From Leptolinea sp. (lineage in GTDB: Bacteria > Chloroflexota > Anaerolineae > Anaerolineales > Anaerolineaceae), in NCBI GenBank assembly GCA_012798535.1, contig JAAZMZ010000050.1, positions 1-64,000 on the forward strand: DNA of 64,000 bases. The letters are read 5' to 3'. The notes beneath the pieces were generated by a model that was not told the origin of the DNA, did no database searches, and saw only the letters and a list, made by a program, of their open reading frames with translations. Shown here piece by piece: positions 9,321-18,171 of this stretch. Made by a program: the position numbers and the translations under genes. Each line of letters begins with the position of its first letter. Positions within the stretch are counted from its first letter, which is position 1.

Positions 9321-9324
9321 CGAC

Positions 9325-9735
9325 CTACATGTCATCATCCAATCCGGAAATTCCTGTATCCGCATTTCCGGAAAATGAATCCGATAGATCTGGCAGGTCA
9401 TGGTCGATCTGCTCGGGTGATTGCCCGTGATCCAACCTGTCCACCACCTCGTCAAATTCAGGCGGCATTTCTTCACCCAGTTCCGACCGCATCTGCCGCA
9501 TCATCTTTCCCAGAGCCTGCGGGTCATCATCAATCGCGTTGAGATTGGCCGGGTCTGAAAGACTCTGCATCCGGTCAGGAGTGGATCGCGACAGGCGGAT
9601 GTGCCCGATCTTGCGTTGAAGGTGAACGCTGCCGCAATATGGACATTCGATGCGTTTGTTTCCATACTCTTGATAGGTAAGAAATATATCGAATTTCTTT
9701 TTACAGTCAAGACAGCGATAATCGTAATTAGGCAT
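9325..9735 (-). CDS. FmdB-family zinc-ribbon protein
   Basis: A 136-residue cytoplasmic protein. The N-terminal 45 residues are the FmdB/CxxC_CXXC_SSSS zinc ribbon: MPNYDYRCLDCKKKFD, then ECPYCGSVHLQRKIG, with two CxxC pairs. The rest is acidic and low in structure (many D, E, P and M), ending DADTGISGLDDDM. FmdB proteins are annotated as putative regulators but have no settled function. The gene converges on the HEXXH gene with only four bases between stop codons. Confidence 0.82.
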   Translation of the reverse strand: MPNYDYRCLDCKKKFDIFLTYQEYGNKRIECPYCGSVHLQRKIGHIRLSRSTPDRMQSLSDPANLNAIDDDPQALGKMMRQMRSELGEEMPPEFDEVVDRLDHGQSPEQIDHDLPDLSDSFSGNADTGISGLDDDM

Positions 9736-9843
9736 GCTCTACTCTCACAGGTGAATCTCAATGGAATTGTCCATTTAACAGAATTATAAAATAAGTATGG
9801 TCAAACCTTATTCACGCCGGGATAGGAATACCCCGGCCGGCGG

Positions 9844-9849
9844 TATAAT
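9844..9849 (+). promoter_or_regulatory. TATAAT -10 element for gmk
   Basis: A perfect TATAAT within GGCGGTATAATGC. It would start transcription near 9856, leaving a leader of about 25 bases before the GTG at 9881. No good -35 hexamer is seen 16-18 bases upstream. The in-frame ATG that overlaps the hexamer (9848) is therefore unlikely to be the real start of gmk. Confidence 0.5.
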
Positions 9850-9880
9850 GCAGACAAAGCGGACGATCAAGGAGAAAATC

Positions 9881-10528
9881 GTGGAATTTGACTCCACAAC
9901 TTCATCTTTATCCAATATCCGGTTCGATGTGCTGCAGCCTTCACCGCTGTTGATTGTCATATCTGGTCCTTCAGGGGTTGGAAAAGACGCCGTATTAAAT
10001 GAGATGAAAGCCCGTTTGCTGCCGTTTCATTTTGTGGTGACCACTACCAGCCGGCCGCCTCGCCCGGGCGAAGTCGAAGGTGTGGACTACAACTTCGTCA
10101 CCCCGGATGCTTTCAAAAATATGATCGCCAACAACGAGATGATCGAATACGCCATGGTGTATCAAGACTACAAGGGTATTCCAAGGGAACAGGTGCGCCG
10201 GGCGCTGAAGAGCGGGAAAGATGTGGTTATGCGCCTGGATGTGCAGGGTGCCCGTCGTATCCGCGATCTTTTCCCTGAAGCTATCTTGATCTTCCTCGTC
10301 CCTTCTGACGCGAAGGAATGGTACCAGCGCCTTATCGATCGAAAAACAGAAACCCCCGAAAGCTTGAAGATCCGTATCGACATGGCTCTGAGTGAGCTTC
10401 AGCAGCTTGATATTTTTGATTACGTGGTGGTGAATGCTCAGAACCGCCTGCAAAAGGCGGTGGATGATATCGAAGCCATCATAAAAGTAGAACATTCACG
10501 CACCAGACCGCGAAAGATCACAGTGTGA
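9881..10528 (+). CDS. gmk: Guanylate kinase
   Basis: Phosphorylates GMP to GDP with ATP in the cytoplasm, a step needed for GTP and dGTP supply. The P-loop GPSGVGKD, the GMP-site segment TTTSRPPRPGEVEGVDY and the lid region all match the family. The GTG at 9881 is chosen because AAGGAG lies six bases before it and a TATAAT lies just upstream; an in-frame ATG at 9848 and another further up would overlap that promoter. From 9881 the protein has 215 residues, close to the usual 200-210 plus a short N-terminal tail. Its end overlaps the rhomboid gene by four bases (GTGA). Confidence 0.92.
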   Translation: MEFDSTTSSLSNIRFDVLQPSPLLIVISGPSGVGKDAVLNEMKARLLPFHFVVTTTSRPPRPGEVEGVDYNFVTPDAFKNMIANNEMIEYAMVYQDYKGIPREQVRRALKSGKDVVMRLDVQGARRIRDLFPEAILIFLVPSDAKEWYQRLIDRKTETPESLKIRIDMALSELQQLDIFDYVVVNAQNRLQKAVDDIEAIIKVEHSRTRPRKITV

Positions 10529-11325
10529 GCATGGATAATTTTGATAATCCCCGAAGCCCGGAACAGGAATCACCTTCCGGAGACTTGTATACTTCTGCAA
10601 CATCCGTTCCACCGGTAGCCAGACTTTCCATTCATCTGGAAGCGGAAAAACCTGACGTTACCTATATACTGCTGGGAATCACCATCGCCCTTTACCTGTT
10701 ACAGGTGGTTAGCGGTCTGCTGCTGGGATTTGATCTGCCCGCCACGCTGGGCGCGAAAGCCAATGAGTATATATTAAAAGGGCAGGTCTGGCGGTTGATT
10801 ACACCTGTGTTACTGCACGGCGGTTTGCTGCATATATTCTTTAATATGTACGCCCTTATCTCGATCGGCCGGGACATCGAATTGTATTACGGGCACTGGC
10901 GGTACCTGATCCTGTATCTTGTAGCCGGATTTGCTGGAAATGTGTTTTCCTTTCTTTTCACAGAAAGTTATTCGTATGGCGCCTCAACCGCGCTTTTTGG
11001 CCTGATTGCGGCAGAAGGTATTTTTATCTTTCAAAATCAGAAATTTTTCCGCAATTCGCGCGCCATGCTTCTGAACATTGCCGTGATTGTCTTCATCAAC
11101 CTGTTCATTGTCGGTTCGATCCCGAATATCGATAACTTCGGGCATCTGGGCGGCCTGGTCGGTGGAGCATTATTCGCCTGGTTTGCCGGGCCGGTCTGGG
11201 GACCACACGGAACCTTCCCCGAGATCGTGATCTCGGATGTTCGAGGAAAGAATCGCACACCCCCGGTTACTTTGGGAGTGTGCGGATTGTTCATTCTTCT
11301 GGCCGCGGTCAAATTCCTGCGCTAG
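10525..11325 (+). CDS. Rhomboid-family intramembrane serine protease
   Basis: A 266-residue polytopic membrane protein with about seven hydrophobic segments. The family's catalytic pair is visible: serine in SYGASTALFGLIAAE (GxS motif, written here as GAS) and histidine in NFGHLGGLVGG. The HGGLLHIFFNMYAL segment (loop/TM2 region) is also typical. The first 45 residues are a hydrophilic cytoplasmic tail. Translation is probably coupled to gmk: the GTG start at 10525 overlaps the gmk stop, with an ATG two codons later as the alternative. Substrates are unknown. The pairing with gmk probably only reflects cotranscription. Confidence 0.87.
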   Translation: MSMDNFDNPRSPEQESPSGDLYTSATSVPPVARLSIHLEAEKPDVTYILLGITIALYLLQVVSGLLLGFDLPATLGAKANEYILKGQVWRLITPVLLHGGLLHIFFNMYALISIGRDIELYYGHWRYLILYLVAGFAGNVFSFLFTESYSYGASTALFGLIAAEGIFIFQNQKFFRNSRAMLLNIAVIVFINLFIVGSIPNIDNFGHLGGLVGGALFAWFAGPVWGPHGTFPEIVISDVRGKNRTPPVTLGVCGLFILLAAVKFLR

Positions 11326-11327
11326 TC

Positions 11328-14300
11328 TTATTGCGATCGTAAGGCTGCTTTCAGGCGTCCCCATAGTTTGATCAATGCGGTGAGCAATGGGATCAAACCC
11401 GCTCCGCACACCAGTGGAAGGGGTGAAAAGGGCGCTTCCTGATCATATTTCAGACTGTAGATGGAATGCGTTCCGGCCAGTTGATCATTGGCAGCCCGAG
11501 CGCGGATTATGTAGGTGGCGCTGGATTCCGGAGTGAAAAAGAGGGTTGTCTCAGACATCAAATCATCTGGAACGGCTTCGTCTGTCATAGCCTTTCCTGT
11601 CAAATCGTAAATTTGCAGGGTGACGCCGGCGGCCAGCTCCGTCGGTTGGGCGGAGAAGACATACGGTTTTCCTCCCTGCAAGAGCATGACGCTCCAATCT
11701 TCATCTTTCAATCCGCAAAGGTTGTGCAATTGACCGCTGCCTGACTCTAGTGGAGTGGCTTCAGACGGCAGGTTATCTTTCGTTTCATATTTATCCGGCA
11801 CACAGGCATTTTCGATGATCGTTTTTACCTGCGCTTCTGCCGGAAATTCCTCGCTGCTGTTCGAAGTCACCGCCCGGATGCGGAAACCGTAAGCTGCGGC
11901 ATTCGCTCCGAAGAAACTGGCTTCGCGTAGATCCCCCGGCAGTGTTTCAGCCCAGGGCTGCCAGTCACTGCCGTTGACCTGATATTGGAGTTCAAAATGA
12001 TCAACCTTTTCATTTGAAATGGTTGCCCATTTAAGATTGACCAGCGTGCTTCCGTTTTCAGCCGACAGCGCATCCATGTGGGTGACCGGTGTGCTGCTAT
12101 TGCCGGAAAGAAGAACTACCTGGCTGTTGGCTGTGTTACCTGCCTGATCATAAGCCCGGGCGAAAACAGCAGCACCGGCCAGGTTACCGGCGTAGTCTGC
12201 CGGAATGCTTCCCGTCCAGCCGTCTGCGGCAGTTTCATCCAGCGCTACCTGTTCCGCCTTTTCCATTGATACACCGGCCGGCTGAACATAAAACTCAACC
12301 CGGCTGACCGGATCATTTCCATCCGATGCGTTTGCGGCGAGTTCAATGGGCAGAGACACGTTCCCCATGGTGCCCGCAGGTTTGGTCAATGTGATCATCG
12401 GTGGGGTTGTATCCTGGATCAATGATAGCCGGTAGTCGACGGCAGGATTCGAAACCCTGGAAGAAGGATCAGCTTCGATTTTCAGGAAATACGTTCCGGC
12501 TTGCGGCAGACTGGCGTTCAATTGAACAGAATTGCCGGATGCTTTTCCTGCGGCCAGAACGGTGGTACCGTCTGAAGAGAGCAGGGTGAGAGCGGGTTTC
12601 CAATCTGTGAGGGCTGACAGCTTACTGACAGCCGCGTTGAAGGATCGCGCTTCCGCCGTAGTGAAGCGGAAGAAGTCGATATCTCCGATTGGGCAGATTT
12701 GATTGTCGCTGCTGCCGGCCAGAGTCGTCTCGCGGGCTTTTTCCGCAGAACCATCATCCGCCGCTTCCGAGCAGACTCTGGTGGGATCGTCACTGATGCG
12801 GACAGCCGTTATCGCCCAACCCAGACCTTTGTTGTAGAGGGCATCCAGTGTATCGAAATGGAACCGGATGCGAATTTTCTTGCCAACATAGGTCGAAAGA
12901 TCAATGGGAGTCGACTCAACTGGTGTTGTACTACCGGGTTTGGCGGTGATCTGAGATACATCCTGGAAAGGCCCGCCATCGATTGAGATCTGCACCAGGC
13001 GAAGATCCCAGATAGCGCCACCTGATTCGGTGGATGTGGCATATCGGAAGGAAAGCTGTTGACCGGCGTATCCAATTGAAATTGGTGGAGAAGTCAGATC
13101 GCCGGATGCGGTTGAATTCTCTTTGCTGTATTCCGAATCGGTACCGAATATCCAGCCGGTCAAACTGTCTGTGCCGGATTTAAATCCTCCACGTTTCCAC
13201 AGGCCGGTGGATTTCCAACCTGTGGCATCTGTTTTGAAATCAGCCTCATACGGCGCGGTGATGGGACCGGTTGTATCAACAACTCCAGCCTTGACTGTGA
13301 ATGTACCGGTTGAGGTTTTCTCTCCGGCGCTGTTCCGGGCTGTCACTGACCAGGAATACGCTCCGGGTTTCAGGGTGCCCGGCGAATATGAAACGCCTCC
13401 CTGCCAGTCTTGAACAGCCTGATACCCATCCGGGCCTTTGACTTCGGCGTGGTAATCCATTGCGCCGCCAGCCGGCTGCCAGCTCAAGACCACCGAATCA
13501 TCGGCGGTCAAAGTGGCTCCGTCCGGTCCGGAAACTGTATTCAATTGAGGCGCGGCAGGCGCCGGCAAGACTCCCATAATCTTAATGGAAGATGTCCTGT
13601 TCGCGCCGATGATCAAACCATCCAAATTTTCTGCGGATGCCGTCAGCGACTGGCTGCGACCGGTGAAGTTTGGTTCATCAAAGAGTATGGCGCTCACCCC
13701 GCTGCCCAGTTGGATGGATTCCAGACTGTTGTCTCCAAAGGTGGTGAGGGTATTGAGGTCGGAATACTCACCAATATTGATCACCTCGCAATACCCCTGA
13801 TACGCCGGACTGTTGTACAATGCGGCCTGGTTTTCCGCCGGTGAACAGGCGGGCGGCATAATGGGGCAGGTGAATTTTTTATTAATGGATACTTCGGCCA
13901 CCGGTGTTGTGGTGCGGTTGCCGCCGTTATCCCAGATGTTCAAACCAATGGAAAGTGGTCCATCGGGAACACCGGCCGCGCACAGATCCAGATCTTCGAT
14001 GAAAGCCTCTGTCGTGATGGGCGCGCTGGCCGGCCGCCAGGTTCCATCATATTTAACCATGGGTTGAATTTTTGCTACACCAGATTCGTCCGATCCATAC
14101 CCGCTGATTTCGACTTTCGCGGAGGTCACCAGAGTATTGGAGGCAGGTGAATTTAGAATGCCGGTCGGCGGTGTGGAATCTCCATTGTTGGAGGTGTACT
14201 TATCATTCGGCATACACTGCGTACCGTAAGCCGGAAATGCTTTGGATTCCGAACAGGTGCGTGGACGCCCGCCGTTGACGGTTACATCATCAAAAACAAT

Positions 14301-15251
14301 ATCGACAGAATTTCCCCAGTAAGTGGTGGCATTGGTATGGACGTGGAAATGCAAATGCGGACCAGAACTGTAACCGGTATTATCCACGTTACCGATGAAT
14401 TGACCCTGATTGACCCAGGCGCCTCTTACCCGCAGCGCTTCGGGAATGGAGTTTTGCGATAGATGAAAGTAAACCTGATATGTGACGGGAGATGTCGAAT
14501 CGTCTTCAAGAACGATATAGTTCGCATTTTCATGGTTATTATCCGGGTACTTCCAGACGGCATATTTTACCCGGCCTGCTTTGGCCGCCATGATGGCGAA
14601 ATTCCCTCCGTCCGCAAAATCAAAAGCATACATACAGGATGACGGGCAAGATTTGTAGGTCAGAACATGTCCGATGCTCCCGGTGAGGAATTTGGTTGTT
14701 CCTTTCTTCCAGGGCAGACGGTAACCACGCAGAGGAGCGATATCTTTGGCAATCGCCTGGGGAGCGGACATGTATTGCTGTTTTATCTCATCATCGATCA
14801 TGGATGCCGGAATTTGTGCAAGAAGGGCGTTAAACCCGTCATCTGCCTGAACGGTCACACCCCAGGAATTATCCGACTGACGTTGAGCGATAGCCAATCC
14901 GGGTTCGGCTGGAACAAGGGTATCCGTGTCTTTATCATATAAGGCCAGCCAGAGCAGGGCTGTATTCTTGTCTTCGCTGTAGTTTACGTGTGTTATACCC
15001 ACCCGGTATATTAAATATGACAACACTTCCGTATGACGGTTTATCGCAACCTGTAAAGCTTGTTCCAACTGCGCGGTGGCCATATCCTTTGGCTGTGCAT
15101 ACTTCGGAAAAACCTGCGAGGCGTCTCTTTCTATATAAAGAACCTGATAAGCCAGATAAGCTGTACCAGCCGCCAGAATGAAAAAGACCGCCACAATGGT
15201 GGGAATTACCCAGCGCGGAAAACGCGAATCGTGATGATCAGTCTGTCTCAT
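11328..15251 (-). CDS. Large multidomain surface protein with LytM/M23 peptidase domain
   Basis: A protein of about 1307 residues with an N-terminal membrane anchor (about 13-35) and a hydrophobic C-terminal segment (about 1280-1297). An M23/LytM-type domain spans about 170-320, with GPHLHFHVH supplying His299, His301 and His303; the conserved upstream region AFDFADGG is visible. Further domains, judged by pattern: an Ig-like region (about 350-460), a beta/gamma-crystallin-like region (PAYQGYCEVINIGEY with LFDEPNFTGRSQSL), FN3-like (about 570-660), a concanavalin/jelly-roll-like region (about 680-840), a pre-peptidase C-terminal (PPC) domain (about 850-960), another Ig/FN3 pair, and a second PPC-like domain (about 1165-1270). 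M23 enzymes cut peptidoglycan cross-links or glycine-rich peptides. Start: ATG at 15251; a GTG three codons upstream is possible. Confidence 0.8.
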   Translation of the reverse strand: MRQTDHHDSRFPRWVIPTIVAVFFILAAGTAYLAYQVLYIERDASQVFPKYAQPKDMATAQLEQALQVAINRHTEVLSYLIYRVGITHVNYSEDKNTALLWLALYDKDTDTLVPAEPGLAIAQRQSDNSWGVTVQADDGFNALLAQIPASMIDDEIKQQYMSAPQAIAKDIAPLRGYRLPWKKGTTKFLTGSIGHVLTYKSCPSSCMYAFDFADGGNFAIMAAKAGRVKYAVWKYPDNNHENANYIVLEDDSTSPVTYQVYFHLSQNSIPEALRVRGAWVNQGQFIGNVDNTGYSSGPHLHFHVHTNATTYWGNSVDIVFDDVTVNGGRPRTCSESKAFPAYGTQCMPNDKYTSNNGDSTPPTGILNSPASNTLVTSAKVEISGYGSDESGVAKIQPMVKYDGTWRPASAPITTEAFIEDLDLCAAGVPDGPLSIGLNIWDNGGNRTTTPVAEVSINKKFTCPIMPPACSPAENQAALYNSPAYQGYCEVINIGEYSDLNTLTTFGDNSLESIQLGSGVSAILFDEPNFTGRSQSLTASAENLDGLIIGANRTSSIKIMGVLPAPAAPQLNTVSGPDGATLTADDSVVLSWQPAGGAMDYHAEVKGPDGYQAVQDWQGGVSYSPGTLKPGAYSWSVTARNSAGEKTSTGTFTVKAGVVDTTGPITAPYEADFKTDATGWKSTGLWKRGGFKSGTDSLTGWIFGTDSEYSKENSTASGDLTSPPISIGYAGQQLSFRYATSTESGGAIWDLRLVQISIDGGPFQDVSQITAKPGSTTPVESTPIDLSTYVGKKIRIRFHFDTLDALYNKGLGWAITAVRISDDPTRVCSEAADDGSAEKARETTLAGSSDNQICPIGDIDFFRFTTAEARSFNAAVSKLSALTDWKPALTLLSSDGTTVLAAGKASGNSVQLNASLPQAGTYFLKIEADPSSRVSNPAVDYRLSLIQDTTPPMITLTKPAGTMGNVSLPIELAANASDGNDPVSRVEFYVQPAGVSMEKAEQVALDETAADGWTGSIPADYAGNLAGAAVFARAYDQAGNTANSQVVLLSGNSSTPVTHMDALSAENGSTLVNLKWATISNEKVDHFELQYQVNGSDWQPWAETLPGDLREASFFGANAAAYGFRIRAVTSNSSEEFPAEAQVKTIIENACVPDKYETKDNLPSEATPLESGSGQLHNLCGLKDEDWSVMLLQGGKPYVFSAQPTELAAGVTLQIYDLTGKAMTDEAVPDDLMSETTLFFTPESSATYIIRARAANDQLAGTHSIYSLKYDQEAPFSPLPLVCGAGLIPLLTALIKLWGRLKAALRSQ

Positions 15252-15458
15252 AATTGGCACCGTTCAAAGACTAAGTATCTCCAGGTCGGGTGCAATTACC
15301 AGGCCAGCACATTTGTCCTCCGGATATATCTCCTGAATTTATTTATGACAAATTAACCCCAAATATTTCACGTTTGTACTATTATTTTTTATTAAACAAT
15401 AGAGAACCGCACCCTATTCAGGAAGCTGCACCAAACTAATGGGGAAGAAGAGGTAAAT

Positions 15459-16688
15459 TTGTCAGAACTTCTTGTCGGCCGGCAGCCCATCTTTAACCGA
15501 AATAAGGATGTGATCGGTTATGAACTGCTGTACCGCGCGCTGCAAACGGATAAAACCGCTAATATCACCAACGGAGATTATGCCACCACTCAGGTATTGT
15601 TGAACACTTTCTCTGAGATCGGTCTGGATAATATCGTTGGGAATGGTTTTGCCTTCATCAATTTCACCCGGAACTTTCTGGTTGGTAAATACCCCATTCA
15701 TCTGCCGCCTGAACGCATTGTCATTGAAGTACTCGAAGATATTTCGATAGACAACCATCTGGTCGATTCTCTCAGGTTCCTTAAATCAAGTGGTTACCAG
15801 ATAGCGCTGGATGATGTGGTTTCCGCCAGCCGGATAACCCCGGTGTTACGCAGCGGGCTAATCAATGTGGTCAAGATCGACCTACGCAACATTCGGCCGA
15901 TGCTGCTGGCGGATACAGTACAAACCTGCAAACAAAACGGTATGCTTTTACTGGCGGAGAAAGTGGAGACGCTGGAAGATTATGAACTATGCTTCCGGTT
16001 GGGATTTGATTTTTTCCAGGGGTATTACCTGTGCAAGCCGAACATAATCAAAGGCCGGCGGATGGAATCCTCGCGCCTGATTGTCATGCGTCTTCTGGCC
16101 CAGGTGACTGATCCTAAAGCAGATTTTTCGGCACTGGAGAGCCTGATCTCACAGGATGTCGGATTAAGTTACAAGCTGTTAAAACTGGTCAACTCTGGAT
16201 ATTACTCGCTGCCCACAACAGTCAAATCCATACGCCAGGCAATCTCGCTGATCGGGCTAAGTCAGCTGCGCGGATGGATGATGTTGATCATGATGTCAAC
16301 TGTGGAAGATAAACCCCATGAATTAACCAACATTGCCCTGCAGCGGGCAAAGATGTGCGAAATGATCGGAAAAGCGCTGGGTGAAGCGCAGGCGGAATCC
16401 TACTTCCTTACCGGTTTATTCTCTGTGCTGGATGCTATTATGGATATCCCCATGACAGAGGTGGTTGCCAGTATTCCGTTGACTGAGGAAGTCATTGTGG
16501 CATTAACTGAACACAAAGGGCAGATCGGGCTGGTTTTGAAGACTGTCCTGGCCATCGAACAAGGTGAATGGGAGCAGGTTATTAATTCAGGTATCCAGTC
16601 CGCCATCCTGCGCTCGATCTATTTTGAATCGATCAAGTGGGCGCATATTTTGACCGAAGAAGTGTACGGTCAATCAGCCAATTCCTGA
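15459..16688 (+). CDS. EAL-HDOD (YuxH-type) signalling protein with degenerate EAL domain
   Basis: A 409-residue cytoplasmic protein. Residues 1-205 form an EAL-like domain: the EAL signature is ELLYR, the metal-binding DDFGxG segment is replaced by LDDVVSASR, and AEKVET and QGYYLCKP correspond to AEGVET and QGYxxxKP. Residues 206-400 form an HDOD domain (ISQDVGLSYKLLKLVNSGYY, LIGLSQLRGWM). With the metal-ligand loop altered, c-di-GMP hydrolysis is doubtful and nucleotide binding or protein scaffolding is more likely. The TTG start has GAAGAGG just upstream. The stop codon abuts the esterase stop on the other strand in a shared TGATCA. Confidence 0.87.
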   Translation: MSELLVGRQPIFNRNKDVIGYELLYRALQTDKTANITNGDYATTQVLLNTFSEIGLDNIVGNGFAFINFTRNFLVGKYPIHLPPERIVIEVLEDISIDNHLVDSLRFLKSSGYQIALDDVVSASRITPVLRSGLINVVKIDLRNIRPMLLADTVQTCKQNGMLLLAEKVETLEDYELCFRLGFDFFQGYYLCKPNIIKGRRMESSRLIVMRLLAQVTDPKADFSALESLISQDVGLSYKLLKLVNSGYYSLPTTVKSIRQAISLIGLSQLRGWMMLIMMSTVEDKPHELTNIALQRAKMCEMIGKALGEAQAESYFLTGLFSVLDAIMDIPMTEVVASIPLTEEVIVALTEHKGQIGLVLKTVLAIEQGEWEQVINSGIQSAILRSIYFESIKWAHILTEEVYGQSANS

Positions 16689-17675
16689 TCATTGTCCTCG
16701 TAGCAGAGTCTGGACAAAGAATTCCACAACACTTCTGTCCAGGCTCGATATTTCCGGATCGATGGGATTTTCTCCCACCTGAACGAAAGCGTGATCGGCG
16801 TTGTGCACTTCGATCAGATCAACGCTGTTGCCCGTGTTTCGCAGGGCATCGAACAGCCATTGAGATTGTTCAAAGGGGACAATATGGTCGAGATTACCAT
16901 GAATAAGCAGAAAGGGAGGGGCATTTCTGTGCACATAACTGAGCGGACTGGCGGAGTTTAAACGCGGGTCGGTTTTCTCAATCACACCGAAGACCCGCGG
17001 CCAGATCTGCGTACCGTCATTTTCGAAAACCCTGGTAAGATCGCTAATTCCATACAGGCTGACTACTGCCTGAACATCCGGGGATTGGTCTGCAAACTCC
17101 GCAGAATCCCAGTCCTGATTCGTGCCTGCCAATCCCAGCAATGCCGCCAGATGCCCGCCGGCACTGTCTCCGATTGTTCCGATATGGTTACTTTGAATAT
17201 GATATTTGGAAGCATTCGCCCTCAAAAAGCGGATGGCACAGCGGGCATCTTCGATCTGCGCGGGAAAGGGATGGACGGGCGCCAGGCGGTAGTTGATGGC
17301 GACGATGAAAAATCCCCTAGCCTGCAATTCGAGGAAAGACGGCATGTAGAAGGCGGTTTCTTTATCCCCCTGCTGCCATGAACCGCCGTGAATGTAGACC
17401 ACCACCGGCCAGGGTGGCCGTATGGTTTCCGGAGGGTAATAGAGATCCATCTGTTGGGGAAGCCCATCCGGAGAGCAATAGGTGATGTCAGTTTCCACTT
17501 TCCCCGGCCTGGGTGGATCAACCGGCATGCCCGGTACGGTTGATGTTCCCGATGTCGTCTTAACCGGGAGAAGAGCGGCTGCCGGTGTTTCCTTCACCAT
17601 AGAACGGACTTCCACAGGTTGACAGGATACCAGGAAAATGAGCACCAACGGAAAAAACGGGACCAGGCGTCGCAT
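16689..17675 (-). CDS. Lipoprotein alpha/beta-hydrolase (esterase/lipase, HSL/BD-FAE-like)
   Basis: A 328-residue hydrolase. The start at 17675 gives a lipoprotein signal, MRRLVPFFPLVLIFLVSC, with the cysteine in the lipobox as the anchor. The body has the oxyanion motif HGGSW (in VVVYIHGGSWQQGDK), the nucleophile elbow GDSAGG, and a C-terminal Asp/His pair (LIHGNLDHIVP; HNADHAF). These features fit carboxylesterases acting on short acyl esters at the cell surface. The frame is open about 57 codons further upstream, but that part reads like the neighbouring gene remnant rather than a protein. Six bases separate the ATG from a TATAAT, so the message may be leaderless. Confidence 0.85.
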   Translation of the reverse strand: MRRLVPFFPLVLIFLVSCQPVEVRSMVKETPAAALLPVKTTSGTSTVPGMPVDPPRPGKVETDITYCSPDGLPQQMDLYYPPETIRPPWPVVVYIHGGSWQQGDKETAFYMPSFLELQARGFFIVAINYRLAPVHPFPAQIEDARCAIRFLRANASKYHIQSNHIGTIGDSAGGHLAALLGLAGTNQDWDSAEFADQSPDVQAVVSLYGISDLTRVFENDGTQIWPRVFGVIEKTDPRLNSASPLSYVHRNAPPFLLIHGNLDHIVPFEQSQWLFDALRNTGNSVDLIEVHNADHAFVQVGENPIDPEISSLDRSVVEFFVQTLLRGQ

Positions 17676-17681
17676 GCCACC

Positions 17682-17687
17682 ATTATA
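17682..17687 (-). promoter_or_regulatory. TATAAT -10 element for the esterase gene
   Basis: On the minus strand TATAAT is followed by GGTGGC and then ATG. A start of transcription 6-7 bases after the hexamer would fall on the ATG itself, predicting a leaderless message. No convincing -35 is seen. Confidence 0.35.
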
Positions 17688-18060
17688 GCCAGCAACGCCG
17701 CATCCCGCAGTATTCAATCGCACATATCCTGTTGCGGTTGGCCTGTTCCCACACACTGTATTTATCGGCCATCTCTGAGAAAGTAGCCCACCGGACCCGG
17801 CCTGAGGCAACCAGCGGATCGACCACGTCAGTGAAGAAGGACTCAATGACCGCGAAGGGATGCGCCGGCTGGCAGCGGAATTCCCCGGGGTAAACGGTGA
17901 AATGGAAGACTTTCAATTTCCCACTTTGCTGTTTCCAGAAAAGCCCGCAGGGATTGTGCCAGATACGTAAAATTGGCCTGATCGCCGCCGACTTCCTCCG
18001 ACCGGTTCATAGAAGTGAAATTCTCTTTTTCATGGTCATCTCCTTTCATAAACTTCATTC
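17683..18060 (-). pseudogene. Frameshifted C-terminal remnant of a hydrolase-like gene
   Basis: Two minus-strand reading frames join into one protein-like sequence if a single base is removed from the AAA run at 17925-17927. The upstream frame reads NRSEEVGGDQANFTYLAQ then LRAFLETA. The downstream frame continues SGKLKVFHFTVYPGEF and FFTDVVDPLVASGRVRW and runs to a stop just past 17683. The joined piece, about 110 residues, resembles the last part of a polysaccharide-deacetylase-like protein (weak judgement). No N-terminal catalytic part is present, so the gene is truncated as well as shifted. It overlaps the probable promoter of the esterase gene. Confidence 0.5.
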
Positions 18061-18106
18061 TATGGAGGAGATGTGAAACTCGCATTTCAACCACGTAAGC
18101 GGATAG

Positions 18107-18146
18107 AAAAAAACCGGTCCGAAGTCGATATCTGACAGGCCGGTTT
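18107..18146 (-). terminator. Rho-independent terminator of hpt-purA
   Basis: On the minus strand AAACCGG and CCGGTTT form a 7-bp stem (18140-18146 with 18111-18117), extended by further pairs after one mismatch, and are followed by a run of seven T (18113-18107). It lies 25 bases after the purA stop codon. Confidence 0.75.
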
Positions 18147-18171
18147 AATATCAGGCAGATGCGAATAATGA

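Noticed and set aside
16689-17846. A longer esterase reading frame starting at 17846.
   Set aside because: The extra 57 codons would bury the lipoprotein signal and overlap the neighbouring gene remnant and a TATAAT.
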